From Anammoximicrobium sp032229885 (lineage in GTDB: Bacteria > Planctomycetota > Planctomycetia > Pirellulales > Pirellulaceae), in the NCBI GenBank assembly GCA_032229885.1, contig JAVYAJ010000114.1:1-7312 (forward strand): 7,312 nt of DNA, in the 5' to 3' direction. The notes under the pieces are model-generated. The model searched no databases, was not told the origin of the DNA, and saw nothing but the letters and a program-made list of their open reading frames with translations. The position numbers and the translations under genes were made by a program. Shown here in pieces: positions 1 to 6,905 of this stretch (its first letter is position 1; each line of letters opens with the position of its first letter).

Positions 1-2
1 CC

Positions 3-794
3 GGCGGAGACGCGGACACCGAGCTTTATGTGGCCTGCGATGCGCAGGGCGTCCACGTGTTCCTCGACGCGCACGACGCGCACGCCGAGGAGGTGCAGAA
101 TGGCCTGTTGCGCGGGAGTTCATTCGAATCGTACTTGGCGCCGGGCAAAGACCAGCCTTACTTCTTCTTCATGCCACGCCTGCCCGACGGTCCGGTCGTG
201 GCGGAACCCACCAGCTTTGTCACCATGTATCCCAACGCGGGCTGGCGTTTGCCGACCACCGCGGACGGCACGTTTCGCAACGACATTCGCCGTACTCCGA
301 CCGGCTTCGGCATCTCGGTGTTCTTCGCATGGGAGTTGTTTTACGACAAATTGCCAGCCGATGGCGGTCGCTGGCAATTCGAGTCGATCCGCTGGACGCG
401 CGCCGGCGGCTTCTCGTTCGGAGGCAGCGAATCGGTCCACAATGTGTCGAGCTTCGGCGAGATCGTCTTTCACGGATTGGATCCCGAGAATCTTAATGCA
501 ATCAAGCGGACGATCGTCTATCGAGCCGCCGAGCGATATCGGGCGACCAAGAAAGCCCAGTCGCCTGTCAGCCGCTGGAAGGATCCCGAACTGGGCGATC
601 CGGCTTTCTATCAAGCCCGAGTTGCGCCTTTGTTGGCGCGTTTGGATCCCTACCTCGAGAAGGTCCACAAAGACATGACCGCGGCCGATGTGGACACCGT
701 CTTTCGCGCGGCCGTGCCGGACTGGATGGAACTCGAACACCGCGTCGCCGCGCTGCGCACGCGGTACCTGAAAGAGAAATACCTCACGCCCTGA
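3..794 (+). CDS. C-terminal part of a CBM9/DOMON-like carbohydrate-binding protein (5' end outside window)
   Basis: The frame is open from the left edge to a TGA at 792-794, giving 263 visible residues. The first possible in-window start, a GTG at position 30, falls inside a beta-strand, so the true start lies upstream. Seen: a strand-rich opening (ELYVACDAQGVHVFLDAHD, about residues 7-25), an FFAWELF strand near 107-113, then LPADGGRWQFESIRW (117-131) and FGEIVFHG (151-158). This order, a strand ending in 'W.L', a loop with 'G..W.FE..R', then 'FG.I.F', is the usual layout of CBM9-like/DOMON-type beta-sandwiches in secreted bacterial proteins. Residues 160-263 are charged and probably helical, with no motif I know. 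The likely role is binding a carbohydrate or serving as an accessory domain outside the cytoplasm; any enzyme domain or signal peptide would be upstream. It is convergent with the permease gene that follows. Family assignment is moderate; coding status is strong. Confidence 0.82.
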   Translation, partial: GGDADTELYVACDAQGVHVFLDAHDAHAEEVQNGLLRGSSFESYLAPGKDQPYFFFMPRLPDGPVVAEPTSFVTMYPNAGWRLPTTADGTFRNDIRRTPTGFGISVFFAWELFYDKLPADGGRWQFESIRWTRAGGFSFGGSESVHNVSSFGEIVFHGLDPENLNAIKRTIVYRAAERYRATKKAQSPVSRWKDPELGDPAFYQARVAPLLARLDPYLEKVHKDMTAADVDTVFRAAVPDWMELEHRVAALRTRYLKEKYLTP

Positions 795-870
795 AGCCAG
801 AACGATGGACCGCTGGGGACAAAGCCTCACTAACGAGACTTCGGTCAAGGAAGCCGTGCACTTCTCGATC

Positions 871-887
871 CTGCGCCGAAGGCGCAG
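871..887. terminator. Perfect GC hairpin between convergent genes, possible bidirectional terminator
   Basis: A 7-bp perfect stem, ctgcgcc at 871-877 and ggcgcag at 881-887, closes a 3-base loop (gaa). It sits in the 148-bp spacer between a + strand gene ending at 794 and a - strand gene ending at 943. A 10-bp palindrome, gcagcgctgc at 884-893, overlaps its right arm. There is no T-tract on either side, so it is not a canonical Rho-independent terminator. Placement between two converging stop codons makes a transcription-ending or mRNA-end-protecting role plausible but unproven. The rest of 795-942 holds only a run of seven C at 921-927. Confidence 0.35.
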
Positions 888-942
888 CGCTGCCTCCGCC
901 GCTGCACGTCCGTCCTTGCGCCCCCCCTGCGCCCGTCGCTCG

Positions 943-1851
943 TCACGCTGATCCGTCCGACATCCGCAGGCCGACATACTGGCGATAGGCGCCGGCCGAG
1001 TAGATCGCCAAGGCGATCCAGATGCAGGCGAAACTGACGAGCTGCGGCGTCGAGAAGGGTTCGCCGAACGCCAGCACGGCCAGCAGGAACTGGCCGGTGG
1101 GCGTGATGTATTGGAGAATGCCCAGCGTCGACAGCCGCAGGCGCGGGGCCGCCGCGCCGAAGAACAGCAGCGGCACGGTCGTCACCGGGCCCGCGAGCAT
1201 CAGCAAGCCCAACGACGGCAGGTCTCCGCCGGTGATTCGCCCGTCGGCGGCCAGCCACCCCAGGTACGCCAGACAGAACGGCGTCATCAGGCCGGTCTCG
1301 ATGCTCAGGCTGACCATGCCGTCCACGGGCATGATCTTGCGCAGCAGCCCGTAGAAGGCGAAGGTGAACGCCAAAGTCAAGGCGACCCAGGGCACGCTGC
1401 CGACCATGGCCGCCAGCACGAACACCCCGATTCCCGCCAGGCCGATGCTGATCAATTGATAGGGCCGCAGCCGCTCGTGCAGAAAGACGACGCCCAACAG
1501 GACGCTGACCAGCGGATTGGCAAAATAGCCGAGGCTGGCTTGCAGCACCTGGCCGCTGGCGACCGAGTAGATGAACGTCAGCCAATTGGCGCCGATCAAC
1601 AGCGCGGACGCCGACAGCAACCCGACCAGACGACGGCTGCGCATCACGCGGCGCACTTCGGGCCACTGTCCCGCCCAGGCGACCAGCGGAATCAGGATCA
1701 CGCACGACCACAGCCCGCGATGCGCCAAGACCTCGAGCCGGGAAATGTAGGCCACGGCCTTGAAGTACAGCGGGATCAGCCCCCACAGCCCATACGCCGC
1801 CAAACCACACAACAGGCCGGTGCGTGAAGCGTGCGAGGCAGATGAGTTCAT
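943..1851 (-). CDS. rarD: RarD-type EamA-family transporter
   Basis: The product is a 302-residue inner-membrane permease of the drug/metabolite transporter superfamily (EamA fold, ten predicted helices as two five-helix repeats). RarD-specific stretches are visible: GLWGLIPLYFK (21-31), LEVLAHRGLWS (39-49), NWLTFIYSVASG (89-100), ASLGYFANPLVSVLLG (105-120), HERLRPYQ (125-132), then in repeat two GLLRK (168-172), LGILQYITPTGQFLLAV (243-259) and FGEP (262-265). Length matches the family (about 290-300). I chose the ATG at 1851 because it lies just before the first helix. The same frame runs open upstream to 2166, but that extension is an Arg/Asp-rich shadow that overlaps the end of the next gene. 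No good Shine-Dalgarno precedes this ATG. It is on the same strand and 146 bp after the 941-residue gene, so it may be the last gene of that operon. The E. coli name comes from a chloramphenicol phenotype; the natural substrate is not established. Confidence 0.93.
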   Translation of the reverse strand: MNSSASHASRTGLLCGLAAYGLWGLIPLYFKAVAYISRLEVLAHRGLWSCVILIPLVAWAGQWPEVRRVMRSRRLVGLLSASALLIGANWLTFIYSVASGQVLQASLGYFANPLVSVLLGVVFLHERLRPYQLISIGLAGIGVFVLAAMVGSVPWVALTLAFTFAFYGLLRKIMPVDGMVSLSIETGLMTPFCLAYLGWLAADGRITGGDLPSLGLLMLAGPVTTVPLLFFGAAAPRLRLSTLGILQYITPTGQFLLAVLAFGEPFSTPQLVSFACIWIALAIYSAGAYRQYVGLRMSDGSA

Positions 1852-1997
1852 GGGCGGGGCGATATGCGAGGAAGCGGCGCGAGGCACGACGGCATCGTTG
1901 CCGCTTGCCACCCCGTGGATGATGGTTGTCCCATACCGGGTTCGAGTATCCGCGACGAAATCCGATGGCGACTCGACGGGTGCGCCAGTTGCGGGCG
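1852..1997 (-). other. Spacer between the 941-residue gene and the permease gene
   Basis: This 146-bp gap holds no open frame I would support. The permease frame remains open across it, but its translation is low-complexity Arg/Asp/Ser/Gly sequence and lacks family similarity. No clear -35/-10 pair or strong ribosome site is visible on the - strand. Whether the permease has its own promoter here or relies on read-through cannot be decided from sequence alone. Confidence 0.45.
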
Positions 1998-2024
1998 CTA
2001 TTTTATCCGAAAAGATCGCAACTG
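1986..2024. repeat. 8-bp inverted repeat spanning the stop codon of the 941-residue gene
   Basis: The arms cagttgcg (1986-1993) and cgcaactg (2017-2024) are perfect reverse complements separated by 23 bases. On the - strand the right arm encodes part of the last residues of the hydrolase-like protein, and its TAG stop (1998-2000) lies in the loop. The loop is the most AT-rich stretch nearby. It could form an mRNA 3'-end or attenuating hairpin ahead of the permease gene. Arms of this length at this spacing are expected by chance a few times in a window this size, so the role is speculative. Confidence 0.2.
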
Positions 2025-4823
2025 ACAGGGGGCCATGTCCAGACGAATCCGTCCGCCGTCGACGACGATCTCGCGGCCGGTCGTCGCCTCGGTCGCCGTG
2101 CCCGCCGGGACGTCGATCGTCACGCCAGTCTTGGCGATCAGCGCGGTGTTGACGGCGGCGATCCACGTGCCGTGTCCGTCCGTGTCGATGCGGCGGACGA
2201 CCACCTGGGGATCGCTGGCCGCCCCCTCGACCAATCGGCTGGGCAGCGCAGGCAGGGCCAGAAAGTTGGCGTTGAAATCGCGCACCCAGATGGGAAAGCC
2301 GCGGCCAAAGTTGTTGCCGACCAGATAGCCGATCATCGTCGGATCGCCCCGGGCCATGCCGAGCGCCTCGGCCATCATGCAGTACGGGCCGGCGCGTTCG
2401 ATGTCCGCGACAAAGTAACCCAACAGCTCGCGGTCATCTTTGTCGACCATCATGTGCTCGTTCAACGCATAGTGGCGGATGATCGCCAACCCGCTGGGCG
2501 TGCGGAACGCGTCCAAAGTCCGCGGCGACGCGACCGTGTACTGGCGGTTGAAAGCGTGCGTCAGCAACACGCCGTCGACGTCCCGATAACGCTGCGGATC
2601 ATCGGCCGGCCGCGAATGCTGGACTTCCCACTTTCCCCAGTTCAGCCCGGGCGAGGTCAAGGCTTTCCAGTACAGACCGCCGTCCACGACTTGCTCGACG
2701 CTCAGCGGCGTGATCGGTCCCCGATCGCCCACGTGGCGCGCGGGCTCGCGCAAAATCGGCAACCACCGATCGGGGCAGTCAGTCACCATCAGCGGATCCC
2801 ACGTGGCGAACGGCACACCCGGCTCGCCCGTGCATCCGGTGTACAGCACAATGGCGTCGGCGACGCCGTGACCGCGGAGAAAGTCTCGCATCGCCACCAG
2901 AAAATCGCGCCGCTTCGAGCCCCACCATTCCAGATAGCGCGCGTACAGCTCGGCATCCTTCTGCAGCGCCTCGCGCGTGACGCGCTGGCCGGCCGCGGCT
3001 TCGGCGGCGAAGCGCTCGAGCGTTCGATCCGCAAAGCTGACCGGCATCTGGCCGCGCGTCCGCAGCCATGCGCCGGCAAAGTGCGCCTTGTCGCGCAGGC
3101 GGATCACGGTCAGGTCGAGCATCCGGCGAAAATCGTCGTACGTGTCGGGGTCGGTCAGATCGGCGTTGGCCGATTCGACCCAGGTGATGTGGGTATAGGC
3201 GTCGTCGCGCGTCAGCGGACGCGCCCGCCGCTGGTTGCCCAAACCCTTGTAGCCCTTGCTGCCCGCATACTCGTAATAGGGCAGCACGTCGAATCCATAG
3301 CCGCCCATCAGCGCGACGATCTGCGCCCACAGATCCTTGGTCGCCGCGTCGAAAAACACCCAGTCATTTCCGCCCAGCGGCGTTGGGTCCCAATGCTGAC
3401 ACGCGCCGAACTCGAGCAGATCCTTGCTATACGTGTTCATGCCCAGGAATCGCATCAGCTCGGCCTTGTACCGATACCAGTCCAACGGATCGGCGATTCC
3501 CGGTCGATCGGTCTTGCGATCGATGATGCCGTCGGCCATTTCCTCGCGCCAGAACAGGCGGCGATGGGGAAGATCCGCTGGCGGCAGCGTCAGCGGTTGC
3601 GCCAGCTTGTCCGGATCGACGACTTCGAATAGGCGGATTCGGCTGACCGCGATCCCCTGCGACAGGGGCGCGTTCTCGGCGGAAAACTGGGCGATCACCA
3701 GGTCGAAGCCGTCCTCGGGCGTCAGCGTGCGCGGCACGGCGCCGCGCACCAGTCCGCCGGCGGGGAATCGATCGTGCAGCCGGAACAACAGCGACCACGT
3801 CTCCCATTTGCCCGACAGGGGAACGTCGATCGACTCGGCCAGGCTGTTGACGTACTTGGCGTGCAGCGCGTCGCCCACCGTCGGCCCCGTATGGAAACCC
3901 CGCGCGGTCTCGTTTCCCGTGTTGATGACCACCATGCTGCGCGGCGCGTCTTCGGGATAGTCGACCGCCAAGACATAGGCGGCTCCCGGACGCAGCAGTC
4001 TCCGTCGCCCCACCCGATAGCCAAAGTAGGACGCCGCGCCCGGGATCGGCGCCACGGCGCGGGCCTGGCGTCCCAAGATCGTCTGTACGCGACTGGCTCC
4101 GGACGGCCCTTCGACATAGAACTGGCCGGGCGGCTCGGCGCCGCAATCGATCTGTTCGACCAGCGACAACGTGCCGTACGGCGCCATTTCCACCAGGGGG
4201 CGGCGCAGCGCCTCGTTTCGCGCCCGCTGCAACGCGGCCTGGCGTTCGGCTTCGCGCTGCGCCGCCGCGGCCCGCTCGGCCAGCATCGCGCGATGCGCCT
4301 CGTCGGTGTATTCGTAGACGGCGATCTCGCTGAAGTTCGCGCCGGGCGTCTTGCGCGTGATCCGGATGTAGCGCGTCGTCGCGTCGAGTTTGATTTCCGC
4401 CCACTTCAGATAGGCGGCGCAGTCGTACGTCGCCGCCTCGCGCCAGCGTCCGGGTTCGCCGACGCTGATCGCCACCTCGCCCTGGCCGTTGGTGTCGAAC
4501 AGCCACAGGCTCGATACATTCTTGGGTTGGCCCAAGTCGAGATGAACGCTCAGCGGAAACTGGTTCCAGTATTTCGGGTTCAGCTCCCACGTCTTCGTGG
4601 GCTTGCCGACCGGCGGCCCGATGATCTCGCGTTGCTCGTCGACCAGTCCGGACGGATCTCCGACGTCGGCCTCGTTCACCAGCATCCGCGGATTCAATTC
4701 GATGCGCACTTCCTGGGCCGCCGCGGTCCGCGCGCCGATGCCGACGCCGATGCCCACCAGCGCCGCCAGGATCCAACCGCTCGCCGCCAGCCACCGGCGT
4801 CTCGGACAGGGTGTGGCCGTCAT
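1998..4823 (-). CDS. Exported multidomain protein: discoidin-like domain plus glycosidase-like barrel (family unassigned)
   Basis: The product is 941 residues. Residues 1-37 form an export signal: a basic RRRWL stretch (8-12), a hydrophobic core, then AAAQEV. The RRxWL pattern would also allow Tat export. Residues 40-173 look like an F5/8-type-C (discoidin) sandwich: FPLSVHLDLGQPKNVSSLWLFD (89-110), 'VAISVGEPGRWREA' and 'TRYIRITRKTPGANFSEIAVYEY' (150-172). Residues 174-208 are an Ala/Glu/Arg-rich charged helix. Residues 215-402 read as a second beta-sandwich (VDYPEDAPRSMVVIN at 288-301; RIRLFEVVDPD at 395-405). Residues 420-860 resemble a (beta/alpha)8 hydrolase, with strand-like FLGMNTYSKDLLEFG, FDVLPYYEYAGSKGY, FAGAWLRTRG, AIVLYTGCTGEPG and LMVTDCP. 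Acidic candidates are E518, E550 and D682. A C-terminal beta domain spans about 870-941. The substrate is unknown; a polysaccharide is plausible. The start overlaps the upstream stop as ATGA, with no separate strong ribosome site, implying coupled translation. Confidence 0.85.
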   Translation of the reverse strand: MTATPCPRRRWLAASGWILAALVGIGVGIGARTAAAQEVRIELNPRMLVNEADVGDPSGLVDEQREIIGPPVGKPTKTWELNPKYWNQFPLSVHLDLGQPKNVSSLWLFDTNGQGEVAISVGEPGRWREAATYDCAAYLKWAEIKLDATTRYIRITRKTPGANFSEIAVYEYTDEAHRAMLAERAAAAQREAERQAALQRARNEALRRPLVEMAPYGTLSLVEQIDCGAEPPGQFYVEGPSGASRVQTILGRQARAVAPIPGAASYFGYRVGRRRLLRPGAAYVLAVDYPEDAPRSMVVINTGNETARGFHTGPTVGDALHAKYVNSLAESIDVPLSGKWETWSLLFRLHDRFPAGGLVRGAVPRTLTPEDGFDLVIAQFSAENAPLSQGIAVSRIRLFEVVDPDKLAQPLTLPPADLPHRRLFWREEMADGIIDRKTDRPGIADPLDWYRYKAELMRFLGMNTYSKDLLEFGACQHWDPTPLGGNDWVFFDAATKDLWAQIVALMGGYGFDVLPYYEYAGSKGYKGLGNQRRARPLTRDDAYTHITWVESANADLTDPDTYDDFRRMLDLTVIRLRDKAHFAGAWLRTRGQMPVSFADRTLERFAAEAAAGQRVTREALQKDAELYARYLEWWGSKRRDFLVAMRDFLRGHGVADAIVLYTGCTGEPGVPFATWDPLMVTDCPDRWLPILREPARHVGDRGPITPLSVEQVVDGGLYWKALTSPGLNWGKWEVQHSRPADDPQRYRDVDGVLLTHAFNRQYTVASPRTLDAFRTPSGLAIIRHYALNEHMMVDKDDRELLGYFVADIERAGPYCMMAEALGMARGDPTMIGYLVGNNFGRGFPIWVRDFNANFLALPALPSRLVEGAASDPQVVVRRIDTDGHGTWIAAVNTALIAKTGVTIDVPAGTATEATTGREIVVDGGRIRLDMAPCQLRSFRIK
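4820..4823 (-). promoter_or_regulatory. ATGA stop/start overlap (translational coupling site)
   Basis: Read on the - strand, the bases are ATGA. The TGA (4822-4820) ends the SMP-30-like gene and the ATG (4823-4821) starts the 941-residue gene in another frame. The preceding bases contain no AGGAGG-like site, so termination-reinitiation by the same ribosome is the simplest explanation. It fixes the start of the downstream gene and argues that the two exported proteins are made in linked amounts. Confidence 0.8.
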
Positions 4824-5893
4824 TTCCGCTGGGCGACCCGCGCCGACTTGCTGATCACCGCCAGCGTGTACGGCTTGCTCGAACGCGTGTTCACGCTGCC
4901 GGGAAAGATGCGGTCAAAGTTGGCCGCGATCAGCTCGTCGCCGCGGGCCACGACCTCGCTGGGGCCGTCGAGCTGTCCGTTGGATCCGTCGTTGTCGCCG
5001 TCTTGCGCGACCAGCTCGGCGCGACCATCCAGCGCCACCGCCCAGATCGCGTTGGCCAAGATGTCGGCGACATAGATCCGCTGCGACGCGCGATCGTAGA
5101 ATAGGCCGTCGGCCGACCGCATCTCGCCCGGCGCCGTGAGCGGAGCTTGACGAATGACTCGCCCCGCGGCGTTCAGCACAAGCTTTTCGATGATCCCGTC
5201 GCCACAGTTCGATACGTACAGATTGCCGTCATCGTCAAAGTCGATCCCATCCGCGCCGACGGGGATCTCGCGGTTGGCCGTCTTCAACGTCGCCACCACG
5301 TGCGGGTCGCGACCGCCCGGCGTGACCTGCACGCCCCGTTCATCGACCTGAAACCGATACACCGCGCTGGTGGTCGCCCCGTCGTCCGTCTGACCAATCG
5401 TCGAATCGGTGACGTACACCATGCCGTCGCGGATCGCGACGCCGTTGGCCACGTTCAGTCCGTCGGCGACCACTTCGACCGCGCCAGCTCGTCCTTCGAC
5501 CACCCGCACGCACAGCAACCGCGAACGGTTTGGCTTGTCGGTCAAGATCTGACAGTCGGCAACGTACAGGTCTCCCGACGGTGCTTGGCGCACGCCCATG
5601 GGATGCACGCCGTCGGTCTGCGGATGCCGCGGCAGCTTGCAGAACAGGCTGACCTGATCGTCCGGCGTGATTTTCATCAGTACGCCGGGCGAGGTTGGAT
5701 CGGTAAAGTTCGGCACTGACAGGATAATCGTCCCGCCGGGCAGCACGGCCATGGCGTCCGGCGTGTTGCACGAGTCGGGCAGCAGGATCGCGCGAGGAAC
5801 CGTGCGCGCCGTTGTCGGCGCATCCGCCGCGTAAAGCGCGGTCCCGATCAACACCAGCGGCAAGCACGTCCAGCGAACGATGTACGACAGCAT
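4820..5893 (-). CDS. Exported SMP-30/gluconolactonase-like beta-propeller protein
   Basis: The product has 357 residues. Residues 1-22 are a signal peptide with a hydrophobic core and an ALYA cleavage site before ADAP. The rest is a six-bladed propeller of the SMP-30/gluconolactonase/LRE superfamily, whose characterised members are metal-dependent lactonases or esterases. Blade motifs: GVRQAPSGDLYVADCQ (100-115), LNVANGVAIRDGMVYVTDS (146-164), VGADGIDFDDDGNLYVSNC (212-230), RSADGLFYDRASQRIYVAD (259-277). N150 and D215 fall where metal-binding Asn and Asp sit in SMP-30. The usual early Glu of the 'GEGPVW' motif is not evident; the equivalent stretch reads CNTPDAMAVLPGG, with D46 as a possible substitute. 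The catalytic assignment is therefore less sure than the fold. The ATG at 5893 has AGGAGG eight bases upstream and directly precedes the signal peptide; the longer open frame to 6787 is a shadow of the reductase gene. Similar exported propellers may only bind ligands. Confidence 0.9.
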   Translation of the reverse strand: MLSYIVRWTCLPLVLIGTALYAADAPTTARTVPRAILLPDSCNTPDAMAVLPGGTIILSVPNFTDPTSPGVLMKITPDDQVSLFCKLPRHPQTDGVHPMGVRQAPSGDLYVADCQILTDKPNRSRLLCVRVVEGRAGAVEVVADGLNVANGVAIRDGMVYVTDSTIGQTDDGATTSAVYRFQVDERGVQVTPGGRDPHVVATLKTANREIPVGADGIDFDDDGNLYVSNCGDGIIEKLVLNAAGRVIRQAPLTAPGEMRSADGLFYDRASQRIYVADILANAIWAVALDGRAELVAQDGDNDGSNGQLDGPSEVVARGDELIAANFDRIFPGSVNTRSSKPYTLAVISKSARVAQRK

Positions 5894-5901
5894 GGTCTGG
5901 G

Positions 5902-5907
5902 CCTCCT
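5902..5907 (-). promoter_or_regulatory. Perfect Shine-Dalgarno (AGGAGG) for the SMP-30-like gene
   Basis: On the + strand this is cctcct, so the - strand mRNA carries AGGAGG, followed by 8 bases and then the ATG at 5893-5891. It lies in the 44-bp gap after the reductase stop at 5938. It is the only strong ribosome binding site in this cluster and decides the start against the much longer open frame. Confidence 0.88.
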
Positions 5908-5937
5908 GAGATTGCAGGGGGGACGGACAGCGCCGTG

Positions 5938-6861
5938 TCAATCGTCGGTCCATGATTCGACCAGACGCGAGGCGGCCGCCGTTTCGCGGATCTGCGCCGG
6001 ACGCGTCGCGCCGCACAGCGCGGTCGTGACGCCGGGCCGCGTGACCGTCCAGCCGACGGCCCACTGGGCCAGCGAGCATCCGCGGGCGGTCGCCAACGGT
6101 CGCAGGCCCTCGACCCGGTCCAGATTTTGGGGCCACGCTTCGCCGGTGAACAACGGCGAGCGACGACGCCAGTCGTCCTCGGGAAAAACATGATCGCGGG
6201 TAAACTTGCCCGTCAACAGGCCCAGCGCCAAGGGCTCGTAGGCCACGACGCCGATCCCGCGCGACTGGCACCAAGGCAAGACGTCCGCCTCGATTTCCCG
6301 CTGAAACCAATTGTATTGCATCTGGCACGCCACGATCGGACACTCGGCGGCAAAGACCTCCATCTGCTCGACGGTCAGGTTCGACACGCCTACAGCCCGC
6401 GCCTTGCCTTCGGCCAGTGCGTCGCGGAAAAAGCCGGCCGATTCGGCCAGCGGCGTGTCTCGGTCCGGAGCATGAAAATACAGCAGGTCGACCTCTTCCA
6501 GCTCCAGACGCCGCAAGCTCTCGTCCAGATGACGACGGAGCAGATCGGGCTTGCCGGTCCGCCGCAAGCGGCCAGCCCCGTCCCAGTACACCCCAACCTT
6601 GGTGGCCAGCACGACCTTGTCGCGGCGTCCGCGCAGCACCCGCGCAATGCGCCGTTCGCTCTCGCCATCCCGGCCATAGGCGTGCGCCGTGTCCAGATGG
6701 TTCACGCCCGCGTCGAGCGCCGCTTCGATCACCGCGCTCGCCGTCTCGTCGCTGATATCGCCGCTGGACACGCCCGCCAGCGGCCAACAGCCGAGCCCCA
6801 CGATCGACACGTCGAGCTCAGACTGTCCCAGTCGTCGTTGTATCATCGTCATGTCGGCCAT
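5938..6861 (-). CDS. Aldo/keto reductase
   Basis: This is a cytosolic NAD(P)H-dependent oxidoreductase of the aldo/keto reductase superfamily, 307 residues with no signal peptide. The fold opens with RRLGQSELDVSIVGLGCWPLAG (9-30). The catalytic tetrad is complete: D57 (NHLDTA), Y62 (HAYG), K88 (LATKVG) and H130 (LLYFHAPD). Later landmarks are GVSNLTVEQ (158-166), QMQYNWF (180-186), the AYEPLALGLLTGKF loop (208-220) and the cofactor-end segment CGATRPAQIRE (283-293). The pattern is closest in style to bacterial YhdN/IolS/aldose-dehydrogenase-like members, but substrate cannot be read from sequence. Three in-frame ATGs (6861, 6852, 6846) precede the RRLG strand. None has a good ribosome site; I give the longest plausible one, and the true start could be 9 or 15 bases later. 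The open frame to 6990 is rejected because its translation is unlike the family. It is the first gene of the leftward operon. Confidence 0.95.
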   Translation of the reverse strand: MADMTMIQRRLGQSELDVSIVGLGCWPLAGVSSGDISDETASAVIEAALDAGVNHLDTAHAYGRDGESERRIARVLRGRRDKVVLATKVGVYWDGAGRLRRTGKPDLLRRHLDESLRRLELEEVDLLYFHAPDRDTPLAESAGFFRDALAEGKARAVGVSNLTVEQMEVFAAECPIVACQMQYNWFQREIEADVLPWCQSRGIGVVAYEPLALGLLTGKFTRDHVFPEDDWRRRSPLFTGEAWPQNLDRVEGLRPLATARGCSLAQWAVGWTVTRPGVTTALCGATRPAQIRETAAASRLVESWTDD

Positions 6862-6883
6862 TGTAGCGCGGGCGCGTGGACAA

Positions 6884-6899
6884 GTCGAGATCCCTCGAC
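6884..6899. promoter_or_regulatory. Short perfect dyad/hairpin in the leader of the reductase operon
   Basis: Arms gtcgag (6884-6889) and ctcgac (6894-6899) flank a 4-base loop, 23-38 bp upstream of the chosen reductase start. It could be a small 5'-leader hairpin or part of a protein-binding site. A 6-bp stem is not rare in a GC-rich spacer, so functional status is uncertain. Confidence 0.22.
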
Positions 6900-6905
6900 C
6901 TGTCA

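Noticed and set aside
120..977. A 285-codon - strand open frame opposite the CBM9-like gene
   Set aside because: It mirrors the coding + strand, runs across both convergent stop regions and shows no recognisable protein features.
1852..2166. N-terminal extension of the permease to 2166
   Set aside because: The extra 105 residues are Arg/Asp-rich, unlike any RarD, and would overlap the end of the upstream gene by about 170 bases.
1926..3632. A 568-codon open frame on the + strand antisense to the 941-residue gene
   Set aside because: Its translation is rich in Arg, Gln, Val and Ala with no domain pattern. It is the mirror of a strongly coding high-GC gene on the other strand, where long antisense open frames are expected.
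3774..5075. A 433-codon + strand open frame across the junction of the two exported-protein genes
   Set aside because: It spans two convincing - strand genes and their ATGA overlap; its translation is shadow-like and lacks motifs.
5894..6787. N-terminal extension of the SMP-30-like protein to 6787
   Set aside because: The extension lies wholly over the reductase gene in another frame. The ATG at 5893 has a perfect ribosome site and directly precedes a signal peptide.
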